In this document: positions 38,805 to 47,204 of the stretch, in pieces | Layout: the number at the start of each line of letters is the position of its first letter | Numbering within the stretch: the first letter of the stretch is position 1 | Origin: Bradyrhizobium sp. SZCCT0148 | Lineage (GTDB): Bacteria > Pseudomonadota > Alphaproteobacteria > Rhizobiales > Xanthobacteraceae | NCBI RefSeq assembly: GCF_018129985.1 | Contig: NZ_JAFCKT010000022.1 | Span: 1 to 61,475 of the forward strand | Direction: 5' to 3' | Length of the DNA: 61,475 nucleotides | Notes under the pieces: generated by a model | The model's database searches: none | What the model saw: the letters and a program-made list of their open reading frames with translations, nothing else | What the model was told of the DNA's origin: nothing | Position numbers and translations under genes: made by a program

Positions 38805-40340
38805 TCAGGCGAACGGTACCGCGACGAACCGGGTCGCCTGCGCGTTTTTGACCTGCAACAGCACGCTGCGCTTGCCGGACGATTTGGCCTGCGCCAGCTC
38901 GGAGCGGACATCGCCGACATTGGCGACGGCCTTGCCGCCGACATTGAGGATGACGTCGCCGGTCTGGATGCCGCGCTGCGCCGCCGGCCCTTGCGGATCG
39001 ACCTCGGTGACGACGACGCCCTTCTGGCCGGCGCCTTGGACGTCACCGGCCGGAGCCAGCGCAAGTCCGAGGCGCGGAGTGCCGGAGCCCGGCTGTTCCT
39101 TGCCAACATCGGCCTTGGCCTGCTGTTCGTTCGGCAACTCGCCGAGCGCCAGCGTAACCGTCTTGCTGTCGCCCTTATGGAAGAGGTCGAGCTTCACCGA
39201 ACTGCCAGGCGCAAGGGTCGCGATCGTGCGGGCAAGGTCTCGCGAATCCTTGACCGCCGTACCGTTGACGGAGGTGATGACGTCACCCGCCTCGATGCCG
39301 GCCTTCGCCGCCGGGCTGCCGTCCTGCGGGTTGTCCACGATGGCACCGCGCGCCTCCTTCAGCCCGAGGCTGTCGGCGATCTCGGCGGTGACCGGCTGCA
39401 CCTGCACGCCGAGCCAGCCACGGGTCACCGCGCCCTTGTCCTTTAACTGCGCGACGACGAGCTTTGCGGTCGAGGCCGGAATGTCGAAGCCGATGCCGAC
39501 CGAACCGCCCGAAGGCGAGAAGATCGCGGTGTTCACGCCGATCACGTTGCCGGTCATGTCGAAGGCCGGGCCGCCGGAATTGCCCTTGTTGATGGGCGCA
39601 TCGATCTGGATGAAGTCGTCATAGGGACCGTTGCCGATGTCGCGGCCACTGGCCGAAACGATGCCGGCAGTCACGGTGCCGCCGAGGCCGAAGGGATTGC
39701 CGACCGCAACCACCCAGTCGCCGATGCGCGGCTTCTGGTCGGAGAATTTGACGAAGGGAAAATCCTTCTTGCCGTCGACCTTGATCAGCGCGAGATCGGT
39801 CTTCGGATCGGTGCCGACCACCTTGGCCGTGTAGCTGGTGCCGTCATCCATGGTCACTTGCACCGACTCGGCGTGGTCCACGACGTGGTTGTTGGTGACA
39901 GCATAGCCGTCGGCGGAGATGAAGAAGCCGGAGCCTTCGCCCGTGATCATCTGATGGCGCTGGCGCGGCATGCCGTTCATGCCGCCCGGGCCGCGGAACC
40001 CGAACTGCCGGGAGAACTGGTCGCCCGGAGAATCCTCGTCCTGATCCATCCGGTTCTGCTGCAGCATCGCGCTCTTGTCGTTGTCCTGGTCGATCTTGAC
40101 CCGCACCGAGATGACGGCCGGCTTGACCTTGCTGACGAGATCACCGAAGCCCGGCGGAGTCGTTGCGGATTCCGCGGCCTGGGCCGGCGCGATGAAGGAG
40201 TTCGGACCGAACGGCAAAGAGCCGGGAGAAGCCGCCAGCACCGCCACGCCGAGCGCGGCGACGGTGCCGAGCAGCGCCAGCCGGCGCGGCCTCAAGATCC
40301 TGCGGGACGTCGGGATGTCGGAATTGACGCGATCGTTCAT
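38805..40340 (-). CDS. degP: Do-family periplasmic serine protease (DegP/MucD)
   Basis: A 511-residue periplasmic protease and chaperone that degrades misfolded envelope proteins. An N-terminal anchor or signal (about residues 20-40, LALLGTVAALGVAVLAAS) is followed by the trypsin-like domain: catalytic His in TNNHVVDHAE, Asp in DPKTDLALIKVD, and Ser in PINKGNSGGPAFD. Two PDZ domains follow (about 290-380 and 405-505). A Gln/Met/Asp-rich insert lies before the His loop. I start at ATG 40340; the frame is open for 44 codons more without ribosome site support. It is divergent from the universal stress gene, with a 9-bp inverted repeat in its leader. Confidence 0.93.
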   Translation of the reverse strand: MNDRVNSDIPTSRRILRPRRLALLGTVAALGVAVLAASPGSLPFGPNSFIAPAQAAESATTPPGFGDLVSKVKPAVISVRVKIDQDNDKSAMLQQNRMDQDEDSPGDQFSRQFGFRGPGGMNGMPRQRHQMITGEGSGFFISADGYAVTNNHVVDHAESVQVTMDDGTSYTAKVVGTDPKTDLALIKVDGKKDFPFVKFSDQKPRIGDWVVAVGNPFGLGGTVTAGIVSASGRDIGNGPYDDFIQIDAPINKGNSGGPAFDMTGNVIGVNTAIFSPSGGSVGIGFDIPASTAKLVVAQLKDKGAVTRGWLGVQVQPVTAEIADSLGLKEARGAIVDNPQDGSPAAKAGIEAGDVITSVNGTAVKDSRDLARTIATLAPGSSVKLDLFHKGDSKTVTLALGELPNEQQAKADVGKEQPGSGTPRLGLALAPAGDVQGAGQKGVVVTEVDPQGPAAQRGIQTGDVILNVGGKAVANVGDVRSELAQAKSSGKRSVLLQVKNAQATRFVAVPFA

Positions 40341-40350
40341 GTCGAAATGT

Positions 40351-40387
40351 CCATGTTGGGTAAGGTGTCGCCTTGACTCCAACATGG
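40351..40387 (-). promoter_or_regulatory. Long-spaced inverted repeat CCATGTTGG / CCAACATGG in the degP leader
   Basis: Two perfect 9-bp arms separated by 19 bp, 11 bp upstream of the degP start codon. As DNA it could be an operator; as RNA it would form a stem-loop next to the ribosome site. Confidence 0.5.
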
Positions 40388-40474
40388 CCCTCGCCACCTT
40401 ACGACGTCCCGTCCGTCCGATTAAATCTTGGCAAAGGACTCGCGCCACCCCGCGGAACATCGCCGCCCGCACAT

Positions 40475-40488
40475 TTGATGCAGCTCAA
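40475..40488 (+). promoter_or_regulatory. FixK/FNR-type box TTGATGCAGCTCAA
   Basis: It fits the rhizobial consensus TTG(A/C)-N6-(T/G)CAA with both half-sites perfect. It lies 62 bp before the universal stress protein start, suitable for activation under low oxygen. Confidence 0.6.
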
Positions 40489-40549
40489 CGCGCGTCCTTC
40501 GGACGGTGAAAAACTGCGGCCACCGGATGATGTCCCTCGGAGGCGTGCC

Positions 40550-41386
40550 ATGTACAAAGACATTCTTGTCCACATCCCCACCGAACGCCCCATGCGTTCC
40601 GCGATCGACGGCTCGATTTCGCTCGCGGCACAGTTCAACGCCCATCTCGACGCGGTCGCGGTCGGCTATGTCGCAACCAGTGCGGCCTACGTGATGGAGG
40701 GCGGCGCCGCGGTCGCGGCCGTGTTCGAACTGGAGCGTGAGCGCGCTGTCGAGCGGGCCGAAGCCGCGCTCGCGGTGTTTGGCATCGAAGCGGCGAACGC
40801 CGGCGTCTCCTACGCCTGCCGCGCGCTCGGCGCGATCCCTGCGGATGCAGCCGGCTCGCTCGGCGAGATGGCGCGACTGCACGACCTCAGCGTCGTGCTC
40901 CAGCCTGATCCCGCGCAGGGCTCGTTCGACAACGACGTCCCGCGCGAGATCCTGTTCCAGGCAGGCGGTCCGGTGTTGTTCCTGCCCTACACATTCCATG
41001 GAGCTTTCAAGGCAAGCAGGATCGGCATCTGCTGGGACGGCAGCCGCCTCGCGGCCCGCGCCGTGCGCGACGCCGCACCGTTCCTGGCGCGTGCCGACGA
41101 GATCGTGATCATCACCATCAACGAGGCCAAGGCCGTGTCCGACGAAGCGTCAGCGAGCAACCTCGCAAGACATCTCGGCCGGCGCGGATTGTCGACCCGC
41201 ACGGTCAGCATGTCGGCGAGCCGCGCCGACATCCAGCCGACCATTCTGTCGCTGGCGGCCGACGAGGCGCTCGATCTGCTGGTGATGGGCGGCTACGGCC
41301 ATTCGCGCTTGCAGGAGCGCATTCTCGGCGGCGTCACCCGCGCCACGCTGGAAGCCATGACGGTCCCGACGCTGATGTCGCATTGA
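40550..41386 (+). CDS. Universal stress protein (tandem USP domain)
   Basis: A 278-residue cytosolic protein with two UspA folds. The first half starts with YKDILVHIPTERP and is degenerate in ATP binding. The second half (after LPYTFHGAFKASRIGICWDGS) ends in the ATP-binding pattern VMGGYGHSRLQERILGGVTR with the G-x2-G-x9-G-ST-like loop, so it probably binds ATP. A GGAGG site precedes ATG 40550. A FixK-type box upstream suggests oxygen control, which fits what is known of many rhizobial USP genes. Confidence 0.88.
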   Translation: MYKDILVHIPTERPMRSAIDGSISLAAQFNAHLDAVAVGYVATSAAYVMEGGAAVAAVFELERERAVERAEAALAVFGIEAANAGVSYACRALGAIPADAAGSLGEMARLHDLSVVLQPDPAQGSFDNDVPREILFQAGGPVLFLPYTFHGAFKASRIGICWDGSRLAARAVRDAAPFLARADEIVIITINEAKAVSDEASASNLARHLGRRGLSTRTVSMSASRADIQPTILSLAADEALDLLVMGGYGHSRLQERILGGVTRATLEAMTVPTLMSH

Positions 41387-41401
41387 GACCAACAGGCGCC
41401 G

Positions 41402-41614
41402 TCACGCTGCGACCGGGGTCTCCCACGTCGCGGGCACGCCGGCGTCCTCATTGTGTGGCGCGTTGCACACGTCGAAATGCGCCTTGAGCTCGACCTCGGC
41501 GAGATGTTCGAAATGTTCGGCCTGGCCGAGGAGCTCCCAGGTCTGAAGCGGGCGGTAAGCCGCCTGCTGACGGCAGAGTGATGCCAGCGCCCGGTAGCGA
41601 CGTACGTTCTCCAT
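41402..41614 (-). CDS. Small ENVRRYR-family protein, copy 1
   Basis: A 70-residue helical protein starting MENVRRYRALASLCRQQAAY, then RPLQTWELLGQAEHFEHLAE and a C-terminal stretch with one cysteine. GAGGGAGGG before the ATG is a strong ribosome site. It is a paralogue of the protein at 57910-58119: same opening ENVRRYR-x-(I/L)ASL-x-RQ-x-AA-x-RP, same ELxAxF(D/A) in the C-terminal half. The family is not known to me and looks specific to Bradyrhizobium and relatives. Function unknown; it converges with the universal stress protein gene. Confidence 0.7.
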   Translation of the reverse strand: MENVRRYRALASLCRQQAAYRPLQTWELLGQAEHFEHLAEVELKAHFDVCNAPHNEDAGVPATWETPVAA

Positions 41615-41796
41615 GAGACCCTCCCTCGCATTCACTGGGCTTATTGCCCGGATTTGCGTCAGGCCTATGGCGGTTGTGCAAAAGATTTTCTGCGCCCAGC
41701 GCGCGCTTCGCCTCGGCCTATTATTAGGAAATATATATCCGACCCAAAGTTCCAAATTCGTGCCGATTGACGCCCGGGGGTGCCCGGACCCGTCGG

Positions 41797-43668
41797 CTAG
41801 GCGTAGAGCCGGCGCTCCACTGTCACGCCGACCAGGTCGAGATAGCGCTCGATCAAGTCGGGCCGGCCGACCAGATAGCCCTGCATCTCCTCGCAGGCCT
41901 CCCGCGCCAGGAAGGCACGCTGCGCTTCCGTTTCCACCCCCTCGGCAATGACCGGAATGTTCAGGGCGTGCGCGAGGCTCAGCACCGCGCGGACGATCTC
42001 GGCCGATTGCGGCGTCGCCTCGAGATTGGAGATGAAGCTGCGATCGATCTTGATCTTGTCGAACGGGAACGACTGGAGATAGGACAGCGAGGAATAGCCG
42101 GTGCCGAAATCGTCCATCGCGATGCGGATGCCGAGCGCCTTCAGCCGTCGCAACAAATTGAGGGCGCGGGTAAAATCACCGATCAGCACGCCCTCGGTGA
42201 TCTCGACCTCGAGCCGCGTCGGCGCAAGCCCGGTCTCCAGCAGGATCTGGTGGATCGAACGTTCGAGATCGCCGGCCTGGAACTGAACCGGCGACAAATT
42301 GACGGCGACCTGCAGCGGCCGCGGCCAGGATGCCGCCTCGCGGCACGCTTCGCGCAAGACCCATTCGCCGATCTGGACGATCAGCCCGTTCTCCTCGGCG
42401 AGCGGAATGAACTGGTCCGGCGGTACGAAGCCCCGCGTCGGGTGATTCCAGCGCAGCAGAACCTCGAAGCCGATCACTTCGCCATCCACCCGCGCCTGCG
42501 GCTGGAAGTAGACCAGGAACTGGTTCAGCTCCAGCGCCTGTCGCAGATCGTGCTGCAACAGCCTGCGGTCGCGCAGCTCCTGATCCATCTCGGATTCGAA
42601 GACGCGGACGCGCCCACGGCCCTCGCGCTTGGCGCGGTAGAGCGCTGAATCGGCATTGGCGAGCAGCGTGGCGGCATTCACGCCGTCATCCGGATAAAAC
42701 GCGATCCCGACGCTGAGGCCGACATGGGGAAGATAGTCGTCGACCTCGAGCTCCTTGCCGATCGTCTCGACCAGCCGTTCGGCGAGCACCAGGGCGTCAT
42801 CGCGGCTGATATCGTCGGGCATCAGGATCATGAACTCGTCGCCGCCGATACGGGCGACGAAGGCACCGTCGGCCTCCGCGGCAAGCCGGTCGGCCGCCGC
42901 CCGCATCAGCATGTCGCCGACCGGATGGCCGAACACGTCGTTGACCTCCTTGAAGCGGTCGAGATCGAGGCTGAGCACGGCAAAACTGGTTGCCGCCTCC
43001 TGCGCCCGCTCCAACCGCTCGCCGAGTGCGGCATTGAAGGCGCTGCGGTTCGGCAGGTCGGTCAACGCGTCATGATGCGCAAGATGGCTGATCCGCGCCT
43101 CGTTCGTGATCCTCTCGGTGACATCCTCGATCACGCCGACCAGATATTGCGGCGCGCCGCTGCCGTCCCTGACCAGCAGCTTGCGCGAATTGACCAGACG
43201 ATCGTGGCCCTTCACGCCGATTTCGAGCAGCTGGCCCTCCAGGAACATCGGCGTGCCGCTGTCGACGACGCGGCGATCCTGCTCGTTGACGACGCGAGCG
43301 ATATGGTCCGGAAAAATCTGCTGCGGAGTCTTGCCCAGCATCGCCTCGCGCGGCATGCCGTAATACTCCTCGCCTGCGCGATTGAGCAGGACGTAGCGGG
43401 AATCCTTGGCATCCTTGGCGAATACCGCGATCGGGATGTTCTCGATGATGCTGTCGAGGAATTCGCGCGCGCGCCGCAGATCCTGTTCGGCGCGCTTGTG
43501 CGTCTGCTCGAGTTCCTCGATCATCAGCTTGATCGCACGGTCGGTGCGGCGGCGATCGCGATCGCCCTCCTCGTAGGCCGCACTGACGAGCTCGCCTAGC
43601 TTGGTCAGGTCGACCTGTCCGGATTCATCCGTCGACTGGCGAATCTGTCGTGCGATCAGCCGGTGCAT
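41797..43668 (-). CDS. PAS-GGDEF-EAL cyclic-di-GMP protein
   Basis: A 623-residue cytosolic protein. A coiled coil and PAS/PAC sensor domain (about 60-190) lead into a diguanylate cyclase domain (about 200-360) with an intact GGDEF (RIGGDEFMIL). An EAL phosphodiesterase domain follows (about 375-610), with the signature as EVLLRW, plus MDDFGTGYSSLSYL and PVIAEGVETEAQ. Both outputs look functional, so it may set c-di-GMP either way depending on the PAS signal. The gene starts 2 nt after the frameshifted FIST gene and probably formed one operon with it. Confidence 0.9.
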   Translation of the reverse strand: MHRLIARQIRQSTDESGQVDLTKLGELVSAAYEEGDRDRRRTDRAIKLMIEELEQTHKRAEQDLRRAREFLDSIIENIPIAVFAKDAKDSRYVLLNRAGEEYYGMPREAMLGKTPQQIFPDHIARVVNEQDRRVVDSGTPMFLEGQLLEIGVKGHDRLVNSRKLLVRDGSGAPQYLVGVIEDVTERITNEARISHLAHHDALTDLPNRSAFNAALGERLERAQEAATSFAVLSLDLDRFKEVNDVFGHPVGDMLMRAAADRLAAEADGAFVARIGGDEFMILMPDDISRDDALVLAERLVETIGKELEVDDYLPHVGLSVGIAFYPDDGVNAATLLANADSALYRAKREGRGRVRVFESEMDQELRDRRLLQHDLRQALELNQFLVYFQPQARVDGEVIGFEVLLRWNHPTRGFVPPDQFIPLAEENGLIVQIGEWVLREACREAASWPRPLQVAVNLSPVQFQAGDLERSIHQILLETGLAPTRLEVEITEGVLIGDFTRALNLLRRLKALGIRIAMDDFGTGYSSLSYLQSFPFDKIKIDRSFISNLEATPQSAEIVRAVLSLAHALNIPVIAEGVETEAQRAFLAREACEEMQGYLVGRPDLIERYLDLVGVTVERRLYA

Positions 43669-43670
43669 GG

Positions 43671-44821
43671 TCAAGCTGCCGCCTCCGCGATGACGGTCAC
43701 GGTCATGGTCTGGTTGTGCAGCTCGCAGCGGCCGGACGCGGCCGGCGGGGCGATCTCGCCGTAGGAGTAGAATCCGATCCGGACGAAATCCTCGCCCAGT
43801 TCGGCGGCAACGGCGTCCAGCTCGTCCTGCGTGCGCTGTCCCATCACCCTGCGGCGACCGGTACAGCTCACCAAGATGGCAAGCTTGTCGCCGGCAACGT
43901 TCTCCGCGAGCGCGCTGCGCGCCTGCCTGCCCGCTTCGCCGGCACCGGCGGCGAGACTGTCGAAATTGGCCCGCATCAATTGCGCAGTGCATCCTTCCGG
44001 GATGTCAGCCGCGAACGTCAGGGTGCCGGCATTGCGATCCACCGCGAACACCGAGCGCACGATCTGCCGTTCCGGCTCCGCTTCGTCGTGAATGCGCAAG
44101 GGAAACGCCAGACCCGAACCGGGCATCGCCTCGGCCTCTTCCTCGCCGAGATAGCGGGTGTAGAGGTCCAGCGGCGGCTCCCGTCGAGCTCCACGACCAC
44201 GGATCCTTCCGACTTCGTCACCCTTCGACGCGGACCGAACACATCCCAGCCGCCGGCACAGCCATGCGCGAAACGGAACGAAGCGCCGTAGAATGCGATT
44301 GCGGCGACGCGGTTCGGCGTCGGCTCGGCGTCAGCTCCGACAACCGTCTGTTCAAACCGGGTGCCGTCGCCGGCGAGCCCGCCGGTAACCGGCAAATCCG
44401 GTCCCAGAACCTCCGTGATTCCGGCAAGCAGTGCGCCACCGTTCACGGCCAATCCGTCGGACAGGACAAACAGACCCGCCAGATCGGCCGCCTGCGCCTG
44501 GCGGGCCAAGCGCGCGCCGCAGGCCTTTGACGCATCGCGGGCTTCGACGACCTCTTGCACCAACCGCACCTGCGTATGGGCGAAACGCAGGGCGACCGCG
44601 ATGACTTCGTCATCGCAGATGTCGTCGCCATGGATTTGTCCGCCGGTGCTGCAGCCGACGATATGACTTTCGGGATAGAGTCCGCGCAGTTCGCGATAGC
44701 GTTGGCCGTCCACCAGTTGCTCACAGCTGCCGAAATAGAGCACGAGTTGGGGAAGCTCCCGGAGGGCTTCCGCTCCGCGCCAGCCATGGGCAGCATTCCA
44801 GTGAATATATTGAATTTGCAT
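43671..44821 (-). pseudogene. FIST-domain sensor gene with a single-base frameshift
   Basis: The first part (44821 to about 44180) encodes the FIST_N region: LPQLVLYFGSCEQL, HIVGCSTGGQIHGDD, GLAVNGGALLAGITEVLG, PVTGGLAGDGTRFEQT and GSVVVELDG. At 44180-44183 the frame breaks after GDG. The next frame continues with EPPLDLYTRYLGEEEAEAMP and the FIST_C part to 43671 (FAADIPEGCTAQLMRAN, ending with the family HNQTMTVT). One missing base (GACGG-GAGCCG) restores a full ~383-residue FIST protein. It is either an inactivated gene or a sequencing/assembly error. FIST domains are small-ligand sensors, and the GGDEF-EAL gene follows immediately. Confidence 0.85.
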
Positions 44822-45030
44822 CCCGCGCTCTCTGCAGCTCTTGAACCACAGATTGTGGAGCGGCGCATTGCGTCGCCGTTAATTGCACGTGTCCTTCGGC
44901 ACCGTTGGTTACCCCGTCATGAAAGGTATTGTCGGGTTGCGCAGGATTCTCCGTAGGAACCCGGAGAGAAATACGTCCGATGAGACGATCGACACCTCGG
45001 CCCAGTCGCTTTGGCAATGCCCTACGTAAT

Positions 45031-45768
45031 CTACCGGATGCGCGCGCTGTCGCCGAGGCGCATCGGCTGCACGGCATTTTCTTGCCGCTTCGGAACTCGG
45101 CCCCTCTCGGCGGCGGTCCGAATGGCCGCAATGTTTGCGGCATATTCGGCAACGCTCTTGCCGCGAAACACCGCGGAACCCGCCACCAGCGTATCGGCGC
45201 CCGCGGCGGCCACGGCAGCGGCATTGTCGCGCGTGACCCCGCCGTCAACCTCGAGCCGGATCGGCCGATCGCCGATCATGGCCTTGATCCGCTCGATCTT
45301 CGCGAGCTGGGATTGCAGGAACGACTGGCCGCCGAAGCCGGGATTGACCGTCATCACCAGCACGAGGTCGAGACGATCGAGCACATATTCGATCGCACTC
45401 TCGGGCGTGGACGGGCACAGGCTGACACCGGCCTTCTTGCCGAGCGCGCGGATGGCCTGAAGCGAACGATCGAGATGAGCGCCGGCTTCGGCATGAACGG
45501 TGATGACGTCGGCCCCCGCCTTCGCGAACGCTTCGAGGTAGGGATCAACAGGCGCGATCATGAGGTGCACGTCGAACATCTTCCTTGTCGACGGCCTGAT
45601 CGCCTTGATGACATCGGCGCCAAAGCTGATGTTCGGCACGAAATGTCCGTCCATGACATCGCAGTGGATCCAGTCGGCGCCGGCGGTGTCGATCGCCGCG
45701 ATCTCCTCGCCGAGGCGCGCGAAATCCGCGGCCAGGATCGAGGGAGCGATGATGATCTCCCCGGTCAT
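45031..45768 (-). CDS. cbbE: Ribulose-phosphate 3-epimerase
   Basis: A 245-residue TIM-barrel enzyme that interconverts ribulose 5-phosphate and xylulose 5-phosphate to regenerate RuBP. Signatures: IIIAPSILAADFARL, HCDVMDGHFVPN with the catalytic Asp and metal-binding His, FDVHLM, TVNPGFGGQSF, and LEVDGGV. It is the last gene of the Calvin operon and its ATG overlaps the cbbX stop by 4 nt, which implies translational coupling. The C-terminal 20 residues are basic and a little longer than the norm. Confidence 0.93.
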   Translation of the reverse strand: MTGEIIIAPSILAADFARLGEEIAAIDTAGADWIHCDVMDGHFVPNISFGADVIKAIRPSTRKMFDVHLMIAPVDPYLEAFAKAGADVITVHAEAGAHLDRSLQAIRALGKKAGVSLCPSTPESAIEYVLDRLDLVLVMTVNPGFGGQSFLQSQLAKIERIKAMIGDRPIRLEVDGGVTRDNAAAVAAAGADTLVAGSAVFRGKSVAEYAANIAAIRTAAERGRVPKRQENAVQPMRLGDSARIR

Positions 45769-46688
45769 GGCTGTGTGCTCTTCGCGTCGGCCCCACCGCT
45801 GAAGACACGGCTCGCCAGCACGTCCATGGGATCGATGGTTTCGAGATCCGCGACATCGAGCATGCGATCGAGATCGGACACCAGACGATCGGCCTGCCGC
45901 AGGCGGATGCGGTCGACCGCGTTGCGGATCGAGCGCGCGTTGGAGAAAAAGGGCTGGGTCCGGCGCAGATCGATGTACCTTTCGAAGGCATCACGGGCTG
46001 CCGGGGAAAAGCGATAGCCACGCTCCTTGAGCATCAGTTCGGCGATCACCAGCAATTCCGCCTCCGAATAGTCCGGGAATTCAATGTGATGGGCAATGCG
46101 GGAACGAAAGCCGGGATTGGAGCCGAAAAAGGTCGTCATCCGTTCGCGATAGCCCGCAAGGATGACGACGAGATCTTCGCGCTGGTTCTCCATGACCTGA
46201 AGCAGGATCTCGATGGCCTCCTGTCCGTAATCGCGCTCGTTGTCGGGGCGATGCAGATAGTAGGCCTCGTCAATGAACAGCACGCCGCCCATCGCCTTCT
46301 TCAGGATCTCCTTGGTCTTCGGCGCGGTGTGGCCGATATACTGACCGACGAGATCGTCGCGCGTCACCGAGATCACCTGCCCGCGCCGCACGAAGCCGAG
46401 GCCGTGCAGGATCTTCGCCATGCGCAGCGCGACCGTGGTCTTGCCGGTACCGGGATTGCCCGTGAACGACATATGCAGCGTCGGCGGTGCGGAGGCCAGG
46501 CCTGCACGCTGCCGAATGCGCTCGATCAGCAGCAGCGAAGCGATCTGGCGCACGCGGTCCTTGACCGGCCGCAGACCAATCAGCTCCTGATCGAGTTGCT
46601 GCAACGTTGCGATGATTCCGGCCGATTCGGCTTCCTTGCGGAGATCGAACGCGGTCTCGGTGGTCGTGGTATTAGGCACATCCAGCAT
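45765..46688 (-). CDS. cbbX: RuBisCO activase CbbX (AAA+)
   Basis: A 307-residue AAA+ ATPase that removes inhibitory sugar phosphates from red-type RuBisCO. Walker A is FTGNPGTGKTT (residues 75-85) and Walker B is VLFIDEAYYL. The pore-loop region DLVGQYIGHTAPK and the sensor segment GYRERM are present. Its presence matches the form IC enzyme encoded just upstream. It follows cbbS by 96 bp with a hairpin between them, and overlaps cbbE. Confidence 0.94.
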   Translation of the reverse strand: MLDVPNTTTTETAFDLRKEAESAGIIATLQQLDQELIGLRPVKDRVRQIASLLLIERIRQRAGLASAPPTLHMSFTGNPGTGKTTVALRMAKILHGLGFVRRGQVISVTRDDLVGQYIGHTAPKTKEILKKAMGGVLFIDEAYYLHRPDNERDYGQEAIEILLQVMENQREDLVVILAGYRERMTTFFGSNPGFRSRIAHHIEFPDYSEAELLVIAELMLKERGYRFSPAARDAFERYIDLRRTQPFFSNARSIRNAVDRIRLRQADRLVSDLDRMLDVADLETIDPMDVLASRVFSGGADAKSTQP

Positions 46689-46707
46689 CGGCGCCTCGAA
46701 TAAAAGG

Positions 46708-46733
46708 GCTTCGCCGCGGGGTGGCGGCGAAGC
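46708..46733 (-). terminator. Hairpin with U-run between cbbS and cbbX
   Basis: On the minus strand GCTTCGCCGC, CACCCC loop, GCGGCGAAGC is followed by CCTTTTATT. It has the shape of a weak intrinsic terminator and could lower transcription of cbbX-cbbE relative to cbbLS or protect the 3' end of cbbLS mRNA. Confidence 0.7.
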
Positions 46734-46784
46734 AGTTGTCCGCCAAGGATCTGGAGCAACAAGGCTCCGCGCGGAGACGAATGA

Positions 46785-47192
46785 CTATTGCGGCACGTGC
46801 GCGACGTTCTTTCGGATGGTGCTGTAGCGGATCGCGCGCCCGCCGATCTCCTGCCGCACCAGTTCGAATTCCGCCTCCTGCGGTGGCCGGTTGACCAGGA
46901 AGGAGATGCGCACCGATTCCCAGCCATGGCTGGAATCAAAACCGCTGAGGCGGATGTAGCGATCGCCATACACGCGGCGGCATTCGGCGAGTTCCATCAT
47001 CACGCCGGCGGCATCCTGGAGATCGAACATCGGCAGGCCCCACATCTCCCAATAGGTGTTGCGGGGGTGCGGGTCGTCGGTGAACTCGATGTTCACCGCC
47101 CAGCCGTTGGCGAGGCAATACTGCACCTGCTTGGTGATCTGGTCATCGGTGAGATCAGGCAGGAACGAGAAGCAGCCCTGGGTCAGTTTCAT
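46785..47192 (-). CDS. cbbS: RuBisCO small subunit, form IC
   Basis: A 135-residue subunit of the L8S8 enzyme. It starts MKLTQGCFSFLPDLTDDQI, with EFTDDPHPRNTYWEMWGLPMFD and the long C-terminal extension beyond position 100 (QEAEFELVRQEIGGR...NVAHVPQ) that marks red-type small subunits. It lies 12 bp downstream of cbbL. Confidence 0.95.
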   Translation of the reverse strand: MKLTQGCFSFLPDLTDDQITKQVQYCLANGWAVNIEFTDDPHPRNTYWEMWGLPMFDLQDAAGVMMELAECRRVYGDRYIRLSGFDSSHGWESVRISFLVNRPPQEAEFELVRQEIGGRAIRYSTIRKNVAHVPQ

Positions 47193-47204
47193 GATGTCGT
47201 CTCC

